This document shows, in pieces, positions 52,085 through 60,092 of a DNA stretch of 64,000 nucleotides. Position numbers and translations under genes: made by a program. Location: NCBI GenBank assembly GCA_043392685.1, contig JBHZGM010000001.1. One strand, 5' to 3'. The stretch comes from Metapseudomonas sp043392685. Lineage in GTDB: Bacteria; Pseudomonadota; Gammaproteobacteria; Pseudomonadales; Pseudomonadaceae. The notes beneath the pieces were generated by a model. The model was not told where the DNA came from. It saw only the letters and a list, made by a program, of their open reading frames with translations, and made no database searches. Numbering within the stretch: the stretch's first letter is position 1; each line of letters begins with the position of its first letter.

Positions 52085-53233
52085 TCAGAGCCGTTCGATG
52101 ATGGTCACGTTCGCCTGCCCGCCGCCTTCGCACATGGTCTGCAGGCCATAGCGGCCGCCGCTGCGTTCCAGTTCGTGCAGCAGGGTGCACATCAGGCGGG
52201 TGCCGGTGGCACCCAGGGGATGGCCGAGGGCGATGGCGCCGCCGTTGACGTTGGTGCGGTCAAAGGGGTAGCCGGTTTCCTTGAGCCAGGCCATGGCGAC
52301 GGAGGCGAAGGCTTCGTTGATTTCCACGCGGTCGATGTCTTCCAGCTTCATGCCGGCGCGTTTCAGGGCGTACTCGGTGGCGGGAATCGGGGCGGTGAGC
52401 ATCCATACCGGGTCGTCGGCGCGCACGCTCATGTGGTGAATTCGGGCGCGGGGCTTGAGGTTGTAGCGCTTGAGCGCAGCCTCGGAAACCACCAGCAGCG
52501 CGCTCGCGCCGTCGCAGGTCTGGCTGGACACGCCAGCGGTAACACGGTCGCAACCGAACAGGGTTTCCAGTTCAGCCATCTTGTCGAGGCTGGTCTGGCG
52601 CGGGGTTTCGTCGTGCTCGACGCCGGCCAGCGGGACGATCTCGCGGGCGAAGCGGCCTTCGGCGATGGCATGCAGGGCGCGGCGATGGGATTCCAGGGCA
52701 TAGGCTTCCAGCGCCTGGCGGCTCAGCCCCCACTTCTCGGCGATCATCTGCGCCGAGCGGAACTGGGTCGGCGGCTCCTTGCCGTAGCGCTTCACCCAGC
52801 CTTCGGAACCGGAGAAGGGATCGGTGAAACCCAAAGGCTCGGCGGCGCTCATGGCCGAGGAAATCGGAATCTGCGTCATGGTCTGCACGCCCCCGGCGAT
52901 CACCACGTCCTGGGTGCCGCTCATCACCGCCTGGGCGGCGAAGTGCACCGCCTGCTGCGACGAGCCGCACTGGCGGTCGATGGTGGTGCCGGGCACGGCC
53001 TGGTCGAGGCCGGCGGCCAGCCAGCAGGTTCGGGCGATGTCGCCGGCCAGCGGGCCGATGGTGTCGACGCAGCCGAAAATCACGTCGTCGTAGTCCGCGT
53101 CGGGGATGGCGTTGCGCGTTACCAGTTCACGCAGCACATGGGCGCCGAGGTCGGCGGCGTGGATCTGGCTCAGGCCACCCTTGCGCCGGCCGGTGGGGGT
53201 GCGCAGGGCGTCGACTATGTAGGCTTCGGGCAT
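52085..53233 (-). CDS. fadA6: FadA6-type thiolase of ring C/D degradation
   Basis: The 382-residue thiolase has C89 in IDRQCGSSQQA, SQIPISSAMS-like TQIPISSAM, IHHMSVRADDPVWMLTAPIPAT (split) and CEGGGQANVTIIERL at the end. These blocks match remembered M. tuberculosis FadA6 (Rv3556c) better than general thiolases. FadA6 cleaves a ring-opened beta-keto thioester late in the steroid pathway. The start at 53233 is chosen at MPEAYIVDALRTP; six extra residues are possible. Confidence 0.88.
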   Translation of the reverse strand: MPEAYIVDALRTPTGRRKGGLSQIHAADLGAHVLRELVTRNAIPDADYDDVIFGCVDTIGPLAGDIARTCWLAAGLDQAVPGTTIDRQCGSSQQAVHFAAQAVMSGTQDVVIAGGVQTMTQIPISSAMSAAEPLGFTDPFSGSEGWVKRYGKEPPTQFRSAQMIAEKWGLSRQALEAYALESHRRALHAIAEGRFAREIVPLAGVEHDETPRQTSLDKMAELETLFGCDRVTAGVSSQTCDGASALLVVSEAALKRYNLKPRARIHHMSVRADDPVWMLTAPIPATEYALKRAGMKLEDIDRVEINEAFASVAMAWLKETGYPFDRTNVNGGAIALGHPLGATGTRLMCTLLHELERSGGRYGLQTMCEGGGQANVTIIERL

Positions 53234-53269
53234 GGGTTGGTCTCGCTGCAATCAATAAAGGGCGTGCTC

Positions 53270-53334
53270 GTAGGAGCGAGCTCTGCTCGCGAAAGGCAAT
53301 ACCGGAAAGCTTCGCGAGCAGAGCTCGCTCCTAC
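53270..53334. repeat. Full copy of the GTAGGAGCGAGC palindrome
   Basis: GTAGGAGCGAGCTCTGCTCGCGAA pairs with TTCGCGAGCAGAGCTCGCTCCTAC around a 17-base loop. It lies between the end of the ipd operon and the fadA6 start, in the 118 bp gap. Confidence 0.9.
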
Positions 53335-53351
53335 AGGTTGTTGTGGCGTGG

Positions 53352-54404
53352 TCAGAAGGTGTTTCCGGCGCCGGGCTGGATGCGGCCCTCGAACAATGCC
53401 TCGCGTACCCGTGCCTTGTGCCAGCCGCGGTCGCCCCAGACCTTATCCAGGGCCCAGGCGCGTTTCATGAAGAGTTGCAGGTCCACTTCCCAGGTGTATC
53501 CCATGGCGCCGTGGGTCTGGATGGCGTTCTTCGCCGCCAGCAGCGCCGCCTCGGCGCAGGCGATGCGTGCGTGGGAAACCAGGATGTCCTGCTCCGGCCG
53601 GCCGTTGGCGACGGCATGGGCGGCGCGGAAGAGCGGGCCCTTGGCGAACTCGATCAGCACCGCGACGTTGGCCATCAGGTGCTTCACCGCCTGGAAGGAG
53701 CCCACCGGCTTGCCGAACTGCTTGCGTTCGAAGCTGTAGTCCACCGCCAGGTCTACCATGCGCTTGGCCAGGCCCAGCAACTGGGCGGCGGTGCCCAGTG
53801 CGCCACGGTTCTTCGCCGCGGCCCACAGCGCCCGGCCCTGCTCGCCTTCGGCCACGCAGGTCTGCGCGCTCGGCGTCCAGTCGACGCGGAACAGCTGGCG
53901 GCTCGGGTCCACCGACTCATTGCGGGTGAGCTGCACCTGCGCGGGCAGTAGCGCATGCACTTCGTCGCCATGGGGCAGCAGCAGCAGGTCGGCCACATGG
54001 GCGTCGGCCACCAGCGGATAGCCCGGTTCCCCCACGGCGAGGCGCGCCTTGCCTTCGGCGATACGGGTCAGCCACTCGCCTTGCAGGTCGAGCTGGCCCT
54101 GCAGGGAGGCAAGCATCGGCACGCCCACCAGCATGGTGTCCACCAGTGGTTCGGGTAGGCCGGCGTAGCCGCACTCCTGGGCCAGCAGGATGAAGTCCAG
54201 CTCATTCATGTCCAGCCCGCCGAAACCGTCCGGCACGGTGATGGCGGTAAGGCCCAGTTCGGTGAGCTGGGCCCAGAGTTCATCGCTGCGGCCGGTCTCG
54301 CTCCGCCACAGCTCGCGGATGCGCTCCGGGATCACTTCGTTGGTGAGGAAGGCGCGCACGTTGTCCTGGAACAGCAGTTGGTCGTCGCTGAAGGTGAAGT
54401 CCAT
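53352..54404 (-). CDS. Acyl-CoA dehydrogenase, small partner subunit type
   Basis: The 350-residue ACAD has FTFSDDQLLFQDNVRAFL, TVPDGFGGLDMNELDFILL, FGKPVGSFQAVKHLMANV and THGAMGYTWEVDLQLFMKRA. The centre is shorter and less conserved than in typical ACADs, as in FadE32/33-type subunits (IpdE1/IpdE2) that pair with a second ACAD. It follows the 54415 ACAD gene by 10 bp. Which actinobacterial FadE it corresponds to cannot be settled by eye. Confidence 0.86.
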   Translation of the reverse strand: MDFTFSDDQLLFQDNVRAFLTNEVIPERIRELWRSETGRSDELWAQLTELGLTAITVPDGFGGLDMNELDFILLAQECGYAGLPEPLVDTMLVGVPMLASLQGQLDLQGEWLTRIAEGKARLAVGEPGYPLVADAHVADLLLLPHGDEVHALLPAQVQLTRNESVDPSRQLFRVDWTPSAQTCVAEGEQGRALWAAAKNRGALGTAAQLLGLAKRMVDLAVDYSFERKQFGKPVGSFQAVKHLMANVAVLIEFAKGPLFRAAHAVANGRPEQDILVSHARIACAEAALLAAKNAIQTHGAMGYTWEVDLQLFMKRAWALDKVWGDRGWHKARVREALFEGRIQPGAGNTF

Positions 54405-54414
54405 GGCGCGCTCC

Positions 54415-55581
54415 TCAGGCTCGCGGCATGCCGAGCATGCGCTCGGCGATGATGTTGCGTTGGATCTCGTTGGTGCCGGCGTAGATCGGCCCGGCCTGGG
54501 CGAAGAGGAAGCCGTCGAGCCAGTGGCCGACGTCGCCGGCATCCGGCGCGTGGGGCAGGAGTTCGCCGCGCCGGCCGAGGATCGACAGCGCCGTCTCGTG
54601 CATGCGCAGGTCCAGTTCGGACCAGAAGATCTTGTTGGTGGAGGATTCCGGGCCGATCTTGCCGCCCTTCACCAGCCGCGACGCGGTCATGTAGGTGTTC
54701 AGGGTGTAGGCCTCGGCATCCATCCAGGCGCGCATCACCGCTTCGCCGATGGCCGGGTCCAGGTCCGCCTGTTCGCGGTTGGCCAGGTAGAGCTGCACCA
54801 GGCGCCGCGCGGTTTCCTGGAAGCGCGCTGGCGAGCGCAGCATCAGGCCGCGTTCGAAGCCGGCGGTGGACATCGCCACATGCCAACCCATGCCCTCCCC
54901 GCCCAGCACGTTTTCCACCGGCACTTCCACGTCGTCGAAGAAGATTTCGGCGAAGCCCGGCAGGCCGTTGAGCTGCGGGATCGGGCGCACGGTGATGCCG
55001 GGGCTGTTCAGCGGCAGGAGGATGAAGGTCAGGCCGTGGTGGCGACTGGACTGCGGGTCGCTGCGGAACAGGCCGAACAGCCAGTCGGCCCAGACGGCGC
55101 GAGTGGACCAGGTCTTCTGCCCGTTGATCACGTAGACGTCACCCTTGCGCTCGGCGCGGCAGCGGATGGCCGCCATGTCGGAACCGGCGTTCGGCTCGGA
55201 CCAGCCCTGGGCCCAGATTTCCTCGCCCGTAGCCATCTTCGGCAGGAAGCGTTCCTGCTGCGCGGCGGTGCCGAACTCCATCAGGGTCGGGCCGAGCAGG
55301 AAGATACCGTTCTGGTTCACCCGGGCCGGGGCGCCGGCGCGGTAGTACTCCTCTTCGAAGATCAGCCACTCGATCAGGTCGCAGCCACGGCCGCCGAGTT
55401 CCCTGGGCCAGGTCACCATGCCCCAGCGGCCTTCGTTGAGCCTGGCTTCCCAGGCGCGATGCTGGCGGAAGCCTTCCTCGCAGTCGAAGGATTGCAACGG
55501 CCGGGCCGGCACGTTGGCCGCCATCCAGGCGCGAACCTCCTCACGGAAGGCCTGCTGTTCTGCTGTGTAGGTCAGTTCCAT
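54415..55581 (-). CDS. Acyl-CoA dehydrogenase, FadE30/31-like subunit
   Basis: The 388-residue ACAD has GWSEPNAGSDMAAIRCRAE, NGQKTWSTRAVWADWLFGL and the C-terminal NEIQRNIIAERMLGMPRA signature, the same end as the FadE30-type protein at 46397. It starts four bases after the echA20 stop and is followed closely by the shorter ACAD. The two probably form one alpha2beta2 enzyme of ring C/D or side-chain oxidation. Confidence 0.87.
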   Translation of the reverse strand: MELTYTAEQQAFREEVRAWMAANVPARPLQSFDCEEGFRQHRAWEARLNEGRWGMVTWPRELGGRGCDLIEWLIFEEEYYRAGAPARVNQNGIFLLGPTLMEFGTAAQQERFLPKMATGEEIWAQGWSEPNAGSDMAAIRCRAERKGDVYVINGQKTWSTRAVWADWLFGLFRSDPQSSRHHGLTFILLPLNSPGITVRPIPQLNGLPGFAEIFFDDVEVPVENVLGGEGMGWHVAMSTAGFERGLMLRSPARFQETARRLVQLYLANREQADLDPAIGEAVMRAWMDAEAYTLNTYMTASRLVKGGKIGPESSTNKIFWSELDLRMHETALSILGRRGELLPHAPDAGDVGHWLDGFLFAQAGPIYAGTNEIQRNIIAERMLGMPRA

Positions 55582-55585
55582 GGGA

Positions 55586-56344
55586 TCACCCCTTGAAGTG
55601 GGCTGCGCGCTTGTCGACGAAGGCATCGCGGGCTTCCTGGGAATCCAGCGAGCGGTAGGCCTGCAGGGTGAAGCCCTGCTCCCAGCGGTATTTGTCTTCG
55701 AGGTTGCCGTCTTCGATGCCGGTGAGGGCTTCCTTGGCCAGGGCGATCATCGCCGGACTCTTGGCGGCGATCCGGCGAGCGATTTCCAGGGCCGCCTCGC
55801 GCAGTTCGGCGCGCGGCACCACGCGCTCCACGGCGCCCAGGCGGTAGGCCTCGGCGGCGTCGATCATGTCGCCGGTGAAATACATGTGGCGCACCTTCTG
55901 CACCGGGAACAGGCGCTGCAGGTGGGCACCGCCGCCCATGGCGCCACGGTCCACCTCGGGCACGCCGAAGCGCGCGCAGTCGGAGGCGACCAGGATGTCC
56001 GCCGCCCCGCAGAGGCCGATGCCGCCGCCGAGGACGAAGCCGTGCACGGCGATGATCACCGGCTTGGGATTGCGGTGCACCGCCTTGAAGCTGTCGTAGT
56101 TGCCCTTGTTGACGGCGACGATCAGGTCCGGGGTGCTCGCCAGCTCCTTGATGTCGACGCCGGCGCAGAAGCCCCGCCCCTCGGCACGGATGAGGATGAC
56201 GCGAACCTCGGGCGACTCGCCCAGGCGCTCCAGCTCGGCGGCAATGGCGGCCCAGCCCTTGCTGTCGAAGGCATTCACCGGCGGCTGGTCGAAGACCATC
56301 TCGGCGATGCCGTTGTCGATACTCACTTGAAATGGATTACTCAT
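55586..56344 (-). CDS. echA20: EchA20-type crotonase (ring-opening hydrolase)
   Basis: The 252-residue crotonase has PPVNAFDSKGW, GRGFCAGVDIKELAS (oxyanion loop), NPKPVIIAVHGFVLGGGIGL (split), ASDCARFGVPEVDRGAMGGGAHL (split) and RDAFVDKRAAHFKG. By memory it aligns well with M. tuberculosis EchA20 (Rv3550), which hydrolytically opens ring D of 5-oxo HIC-CoA. Located in the same gene set as ipdA, ipdB and ipdC, as in actinobacteria. The gap upstream to ipdC carries a palindrome. Confidence 0.88.
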   Translation of the reverse strand: MSNPFQVSIDNGIAEMVFDQPPVNAFDSKGWAAIAAELERLGESPEVRVILIRAEGRGFCAGVDIKELASTPDLIVAVNKGNYDSFKAVHRNPKPVIIAVHGFVLGGGIGLCGAADILVASDCARFGVPEVDRGAMGGGAHLQRLFPVQKVRHMYFTGDMIDAAEAYRLGAVERVVPRAELREAALEIARRIAAKSPAMIALAKEALTGIEDGNLEDKYRWEQGFTLQAYRSLDSQEARDAFVDKRAAHFKG

Positions 56345-56379
56345 CCGGCTTCCCCTCGATTATTCGTTTATTCGCTCGC

Positions 56380-56426
56380 AGGGTGCGCCGCGCGCACCAC
56401 TGGTTCCGGTGCGCACGGCGCACCCT
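56380..56426. repeat. Palindrome inside the ipd operon
   Basis: AGGGTGCGCCG, CGCGCACC and GGTGCGCACGGCGCACCCT form a long inverted repeat in the 80 bp between ipdC and echA20, touching the ipdC stop codon (56425-56427). It could modulate the amounts of the downstream genes through mRNA stability or partial termination. Confidence 0.75.
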
Positions 56427-57498
56427 ACTCATGCCCTGTACGGCTGCACAGCTCGGCGAGCCGCTGCCCGGCCTGCTGCACGATGGATTCGATGAGTTCG
56501 GCGCAGCCCGGCAGGCTGTCGATGGCGGCGGCGACCTGTCCGGCGGGCAGCACGCCCTCGGCCGGAAGGCCGTCGACCATGGCCTTCTGGATCACCATGG
56601 GCGCGTTGGCGGCCATCAGGGTCTGGGCGGCGCTCAGGCCGTCAGCGCCGCCGAGCTTCAGGGCGCTGCCGAGCAACTGGGCGAGGCTGGCGCCACTGTG
56701 GCGGCGGTAGGCCAGGGCGCTGCGCAGGGCCAGCAGCAGGCGCTTGAGGCCGCCGGAGCGCTCCAGGCGGTCCAGCAATTCATTGCGGATCATCCGCTGG
56801 GGCATGCCGTCGATGGCGCGGCTGACGATAATCGCCGCCGGGTCGCGGACCTTCAGGTAGCGCTCCAGGGTGGCCGGCGGCACCGGGCTGTCGGCGCTCA
56901 TCAGAAAGCGCGTGCCCATGGCGATGCCGTCGGCGCCCAGCGCCAGGGCGGCGAGCAGGCCGCGTCCGTCCTTGAAGCCGCCGGCGGCGACCACCGGTAC
57001 GTCCACGGCTTCGACGACCTGGCCGAGCAGGATCGAGGTGGGCACCGAGCCAGTGTGGCCGCCGCCCTCCCCGCCCTGCACGGTCACCGCGTCAGCGCCC
57101 AGTTCCACGGCTTTCACCGCGTGCTTCAGGGCCCCCACCGTGGGGATGCAGACCACGCCGGCCTCCTTCAGCCGGGCGATCATCGCCTTGCCCGGCGAGC
57201 GGCTGTAGCTCACCGCGCGCACGCCGTGCTTGAGCACCAGCTCGACGATCTCGCCGGCGTTGGCCTGGTACATGTGGAAGTTGACGCCGAAGGGCTGGTC
57301 GGTCAGCCGCCTGGTTTCGAGGATGGCGGCTTCCATGTGTTGCGGTTCGATGGTGGCCCCGGCGAGGAAGCCGAAGCCGCCGGCATTGCCGGTGGCCGCC
57401 ACCAGTTTCGGGTCGGCCACCCAGCCCATGGCGGTCTGGATGATCGGGTAGCGGCAGCCCAGCAGGCGGGTCAGGCGGGTGTCGAGGGAAATCGCCAT
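56425..57498 (-). CDS. ipdC: IpdC-type flavin enzyme (nitronate monooxygenase family)
   Basis: The 357-residue TIM-barrel protein has YPIIQTAMGWVADPKLVAA, GGFGFLAGATI, TVQGGEGGGHTGSVPT (FMN phosphate loop), AAGGFKDGRGLLAALALGADGIAMGTRF (split) and SRAIDGMPQRMIRNELL. It aligns from memory with M. tuberculosis IpdC (Rv3553), a reductase/dehydrogenase-type flavoenzyme acting on HIEC-CoA before ring C opening by IpdAB. The start overlaps the preceding crotonase stop by one base (TGATG). Confidence 0.9.
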   Translation of the reverse strand: MAISLDTRLTRLLGCRYPIIQTAMGWVADPKLVAATGNAGGFGFLAGATIEPQHMEAAILETRRLTDQPFGVNFHMYQANAGEIVELVLKHGVRAVSYSRSPGKAMIARLKEAGVVCIPTVGALKHAVKAVELGADAVTVQGGEGGGHTGSVPTSILLGQVVEAVDVPVVAAGGFKDGRGLLAALALGADGIAMGTRFLMSADSPVPPATLERYLKVRDPAAIIVSRAIDGMPQRMIRNELLDRLERSGGLKRLLLALRSALAYRRHSGASLAQLLGSALKLGGADGLSAAQTLMAANAPMVIQKAMVDGLPAEGVLPAGQVAAAIDSLPGCAELIESIVQQAGQRLAELCSRTGHE

Positions 57499-58364
57499 CA
57501 CGCCTCCGACGGGTTGCGCTGGGACTGGGCCATGGCGCGGGCGTCGTAGCCACCCAGCTTGTCGCCACTGACCAGTTCGTTGTGCACATGGGCGAAGTGG
57601 TGCAGGCCGAACACCATGTCCATGGTGGCGCGCTTGCCCATCAGGTCTTCGGCGTTGTTCACCGCCTGTTTGGTGAGTTGCAGGCCCAGGCGCGGCATCT
57701 GCGCGATGCGCCACGCCACGTCCAGGGTCACGTCTTCCAGCACGTCACGCGGCACCACCTTGTTGACCATGCCCATCTGGTACGCCCGCTCGGCGCCCAT
57801 GCGCTCGCCGAGGAAGAGGAATTCCTTGGCGATGCGCGGGTTGAGCTCATGGACGTGGGCGAAGTACTCGACACCGGGAATGCCCATGCGCACCACCGGA
57901 TCGGCGAAGTAGGCATCTTCCGAGGCGATGATCAGGTCGCAGACCCAGGCCAGCATCAGCCCGCCGGCGATGCAGGCGCCCTGCACCATGGCGATGGTCG
58001 GTTTGGGCATGTCGCGCCAGCGCCGGCACATGCCGAGGTAGACCTCCTGTTCGCGGGCGTAGAGGAACTCGCCGCCCGGCTTGTTCACATGGTCGTACCA
58101 GAGGCTGGCGCGTTCGAAGCTCTGGTTGACGTCGCGGCCCGGCGTGCCAATGTCGTGGCCGGCGGAGAAATGCTTGCCGGCGCCGCGCAGGACGATGACC
58201 TTGACGTTGTCATCGTCGCAGGCGCGTTTGAAGGCGGCGTCCAGGGCGTAGGTCATGCGCGAGTTCTGCGCGTTGTGGTACTCGGGACGATGCATGGTGA
58301 CCAGGGCCAGCGGGCCCTGCACCTCGTAGCGCACCACCTCTGCTTCGTGCTGTTCGTGGTTCAT
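57498..58364 (-). CDS. Enoyl-CoA hydratase/isomerase-family protein
   Basis: The 288-residue crotonase has ALVTMHRPEYHNAQNSRM, GAGKHFSAGHDIGTPGRD (oxyanion loop) and MVQGACIAGGLMLAWVCDLIIAS (split). It then has SEDAYFADPVVRMGIPGVE and a C-terminal trimer helix region. The SAGHD context is characteristic of a subgroup found in steroid and acyl-CoA clusters. It sits between ipdB and ipdC, so a hydration in ring C/D catabolism is likely; the substrate is not known to me. The start at 58364 is chosen by position 13 bp after ipdB. Confidence 0.88.
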   Translation of the reverse strand: MNHEQHEAEVVRYEVQGPLALVTMHRPEYHNAQNSRMTYALDAAFKRACDDDNVKVIVLRGAGKHFSAGHDIGTPGRDVNQSFERASLWYDHVNKPGGEFLYAREQEVYLGMCRRWRDMPKPTIAMVQGACIAGGLMLAWVCDLIIASEDAYFADPVVRMGIPGVEYFAHVHELNPRIAKEFLFLGERMGAERAYQMGMVNKVVPRDVLEDVTLDVAWRIAQMPRLGLQLTKQAVNNAEDLMGKRATMDMVFGLHHFAHVHNELVSGDKLGGYDARAMAQSQRNPSEA

Positions 58365-58377
58365 CAGCGGATTCGCC

Positions 58378-59190
58378 TCAGTGGCTGGTGGCGCGGGCAC
58401 GCACGCCCGGTGGGTTGTCCTTGAGCTGGCTGGCACGCAGGTTGTGCGGGTCCAGTTGCTGGATGAGGATCAGTTGTTCGAGAGTCGGCGCGGCGGTGGT
58501 CGGGATGTCGTCCGGCACGTGCAGCGGGAAGCCGGTGGCGGCCTGCACTTCGTCCGCCGTGACGCCCGGATGCAGCGAGCGGATGCGCATTTGCCGGTCG
58601 GGGCCCTGGAAGTCGAGCACGCAGAGATCGGTGATGATCCGGCGGATGTCGATGTCGTCCAGGGACCAGCCACGGGCGAGGCGCTCGGGGTTGTAGCCGA
58701 CCGATGCCACCACATCCACTTCGCCGTCCACGAACACCCGCTTGTTGTGGCTGGGTACCAGGAAGGAGTTGGCGTGGCTGATGGAGTTGCCGGGGAAGCC
58801 GCGCACCCCGAGCATCTGCGACTTCGGTTTGGCATGGTCGCCGATGCAGGAAATGTTGGCCTGGCCGAAGCGGTCGATCTGCACCGGGCCCACCAGGGCG
58901 TGGCGCTTGCCGCTCCAGACGTTGTCGAAGATGCGCGAGAAGCCCATCCAGCTGTCGAACTTGGGCTGGTAGCCGCCGCGCGGGCCCAGAGGCACCGGCT
59001 CGGCGACCATGAAGGCTTCGGAGTCGGTCATCATCAGTTCGGCATTGCTGTTGAGCATCGCCAGCGACGCGGCCAGGCGCTGCAACACGCCGATGCCGGT
59101 GGCGAGCACCTCGCCGTCGTCCGCGAAGGCTTCGGAAGCGGCGCAGATCATCAGTTCGGCGAGGCTGTAGGGTTGATTGGTGGCAGTCAT
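58378..59190 (-). CDS. ipdB: IpdB, beta subunit of the ring C-opening CoA-transferase-like hydrolase
   Basis: The 270-residue CoA-transferase family I beta-like subunit has PYSLAELMICAASEAFADD, PLGPRGGYQPKFDSWMGF, GPVQIDRFGQANISCIGD and VDGEVDVVASVGYNPER. With IpdA it forms the IpdAB heterotetramer, which by published work hydrolyses the last carbocyclic ring (COCHEA-CoA) without CoA transfer. The usual catalytic ExG glutamate motif of true transferases is not visible. It follows ipdA after 10 bp. Confidence 0.92.
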   Translation of the reverse strand: MTATNQPYSLAELMICAASEAFADDGEVLATGIGVLQRLAASLAMLNSNAELMMTDSEAFMVAEPVPLGPRGGYQPKFDSWMGFSRIFDNVWSGKRHALVGPVQIDRFGQANISCIGDHAKPKSQMLGVRGFPGNSISHANSFLVPSHNKRVFVDGEVDVVASVGYNPERLARGWSLDDIDIRRIITDLCVLDFQGPDRQMRIRSLHPGVTADEVQAATGFPLHVPDDIPTTAAPTLEQLILIQQLDPHNLRASQLKDNPPGVRARATSH

Positions 59191-59200
59191 CTCAGCGTCC

Positions 59201-60079
59201 TCAGAAAACCGGGAGCGGCAGTTGGCGAATCGCCTCCAGGCCGCCTATGCGGGCCAGGTATTCCGCTTCCCCGCAGTTGACGTAGCGCTCCATGTAGGCC
59301 TGCCAGCCATCCGGCTCGGCGGCCGAGGCGTTGTAGGCCTTGAAGTGGGCGGTATCGAAGCCGTAGAGCGGCGCGCAGGACGACGGATGGGCGCCGCCCG
59401 GCAGGTGCACCACGGCGCTGGTGCGGTTGCGCTCCCAGAACACCTGGCGGGCGCGGGCCGGGTCCTCGTGGAACCAGGCGCTGCCCACCAGTTCGTCGCA
59501 GCTGACATAGGCCTTCTCGGCGGCGCGCACGAAGAGGTCGTCCATGTAGTGGTCCGGGCCGGCGATCTGGCAGACGCCACGGGCATCGGCGCGGTCGACG
59601 TGGATCAACGCGGCGTCCAGCTTCAGCGCCGGCATGGCCACCCAGTCGCGGTCGTCGTAGGGCGAGCCGACCAGTTTCAGTTCCGGGTTAATGCGCAGCA
59701 CGTCGGTGCCCAGACCCACGGCGGTGGGAATGAACGGCACGCCCATGGCGGCGGCCTTGAGGCCGAGCAGCAGCATGCCTTCGTCGATTTCCATCACCTC
59801 CACCGCGCCTTCCTGGCGGGCCTTACGGAAGTAGGGTTCCAGCGGGATGAAGTCCAGCGAGACGAAGGCGTAGACCAGCTTCTTCACCTTGCCGGCGGCA
59901 CAGAGCATGCCGACGTCGGCGCCGCCGTAGGCGACCAAGGTGAGGTCCTTGAGGTCGGATCGGAGGATCTCGCGCACCAGGGCCATGGGCTTGCGCCGCG
60001 GGCCCCAGCCGCCGATGCCGAGGGTCATGCCGTCCTGCAGCTGGCCGACCACGTCGGCGGCAGTCATGCGTTTATCCAT
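59201..60079 (-). CDS. ipdA: IpdA, alpha subunit of the ring C-opening CoA-transferase-like hydrolase
   Basis: The 292-residue CoA-transferase alpha-like subunit has GMTLGIGGWGPRRKPMALVREIL (split; CoA-binding GGWG loop), VAYGGADVGML, VSLDFIPLEPYFRKARQEGAVEV (split) and DHYMDDLFVRAAEKAYVSCDELV (split). The start at 60079 is chosen for the AGGAGAG site nine bases upstream; ten more residues are possible. It is preceded by the dioxygenase gene (13 bp) and followed by ipdB. Confidence 0.92.
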   Translation of the reverse strand: MDKRMTAADVVGQLQDGMTLGIGGWGPRRKPMALVREILRSDLKDLTLVAYGGADVGMLCAAGKVKKLVYAFVSLDFIPLEPYFRKARQEGAVEVMEIDEGMLLLGLKAAAMGVPFIPTAVGLGTDVLRINPELKLVGSPYDDRDWVAMPALKLDAALIHVDRADARGVCQIAGPDHYMDDLFVRAAEKAYVSCDELVGSAWFHEDPARARQVFWERNRTSAVVHLPGGAHPSSCAPLYGFDTAHFKAYNASAAEPDGWQAYMERYVNCGEAEYLARIGGLEAIRQLPLPVF

Positions 60080-60092
60080 GATGCGTTCTCTC

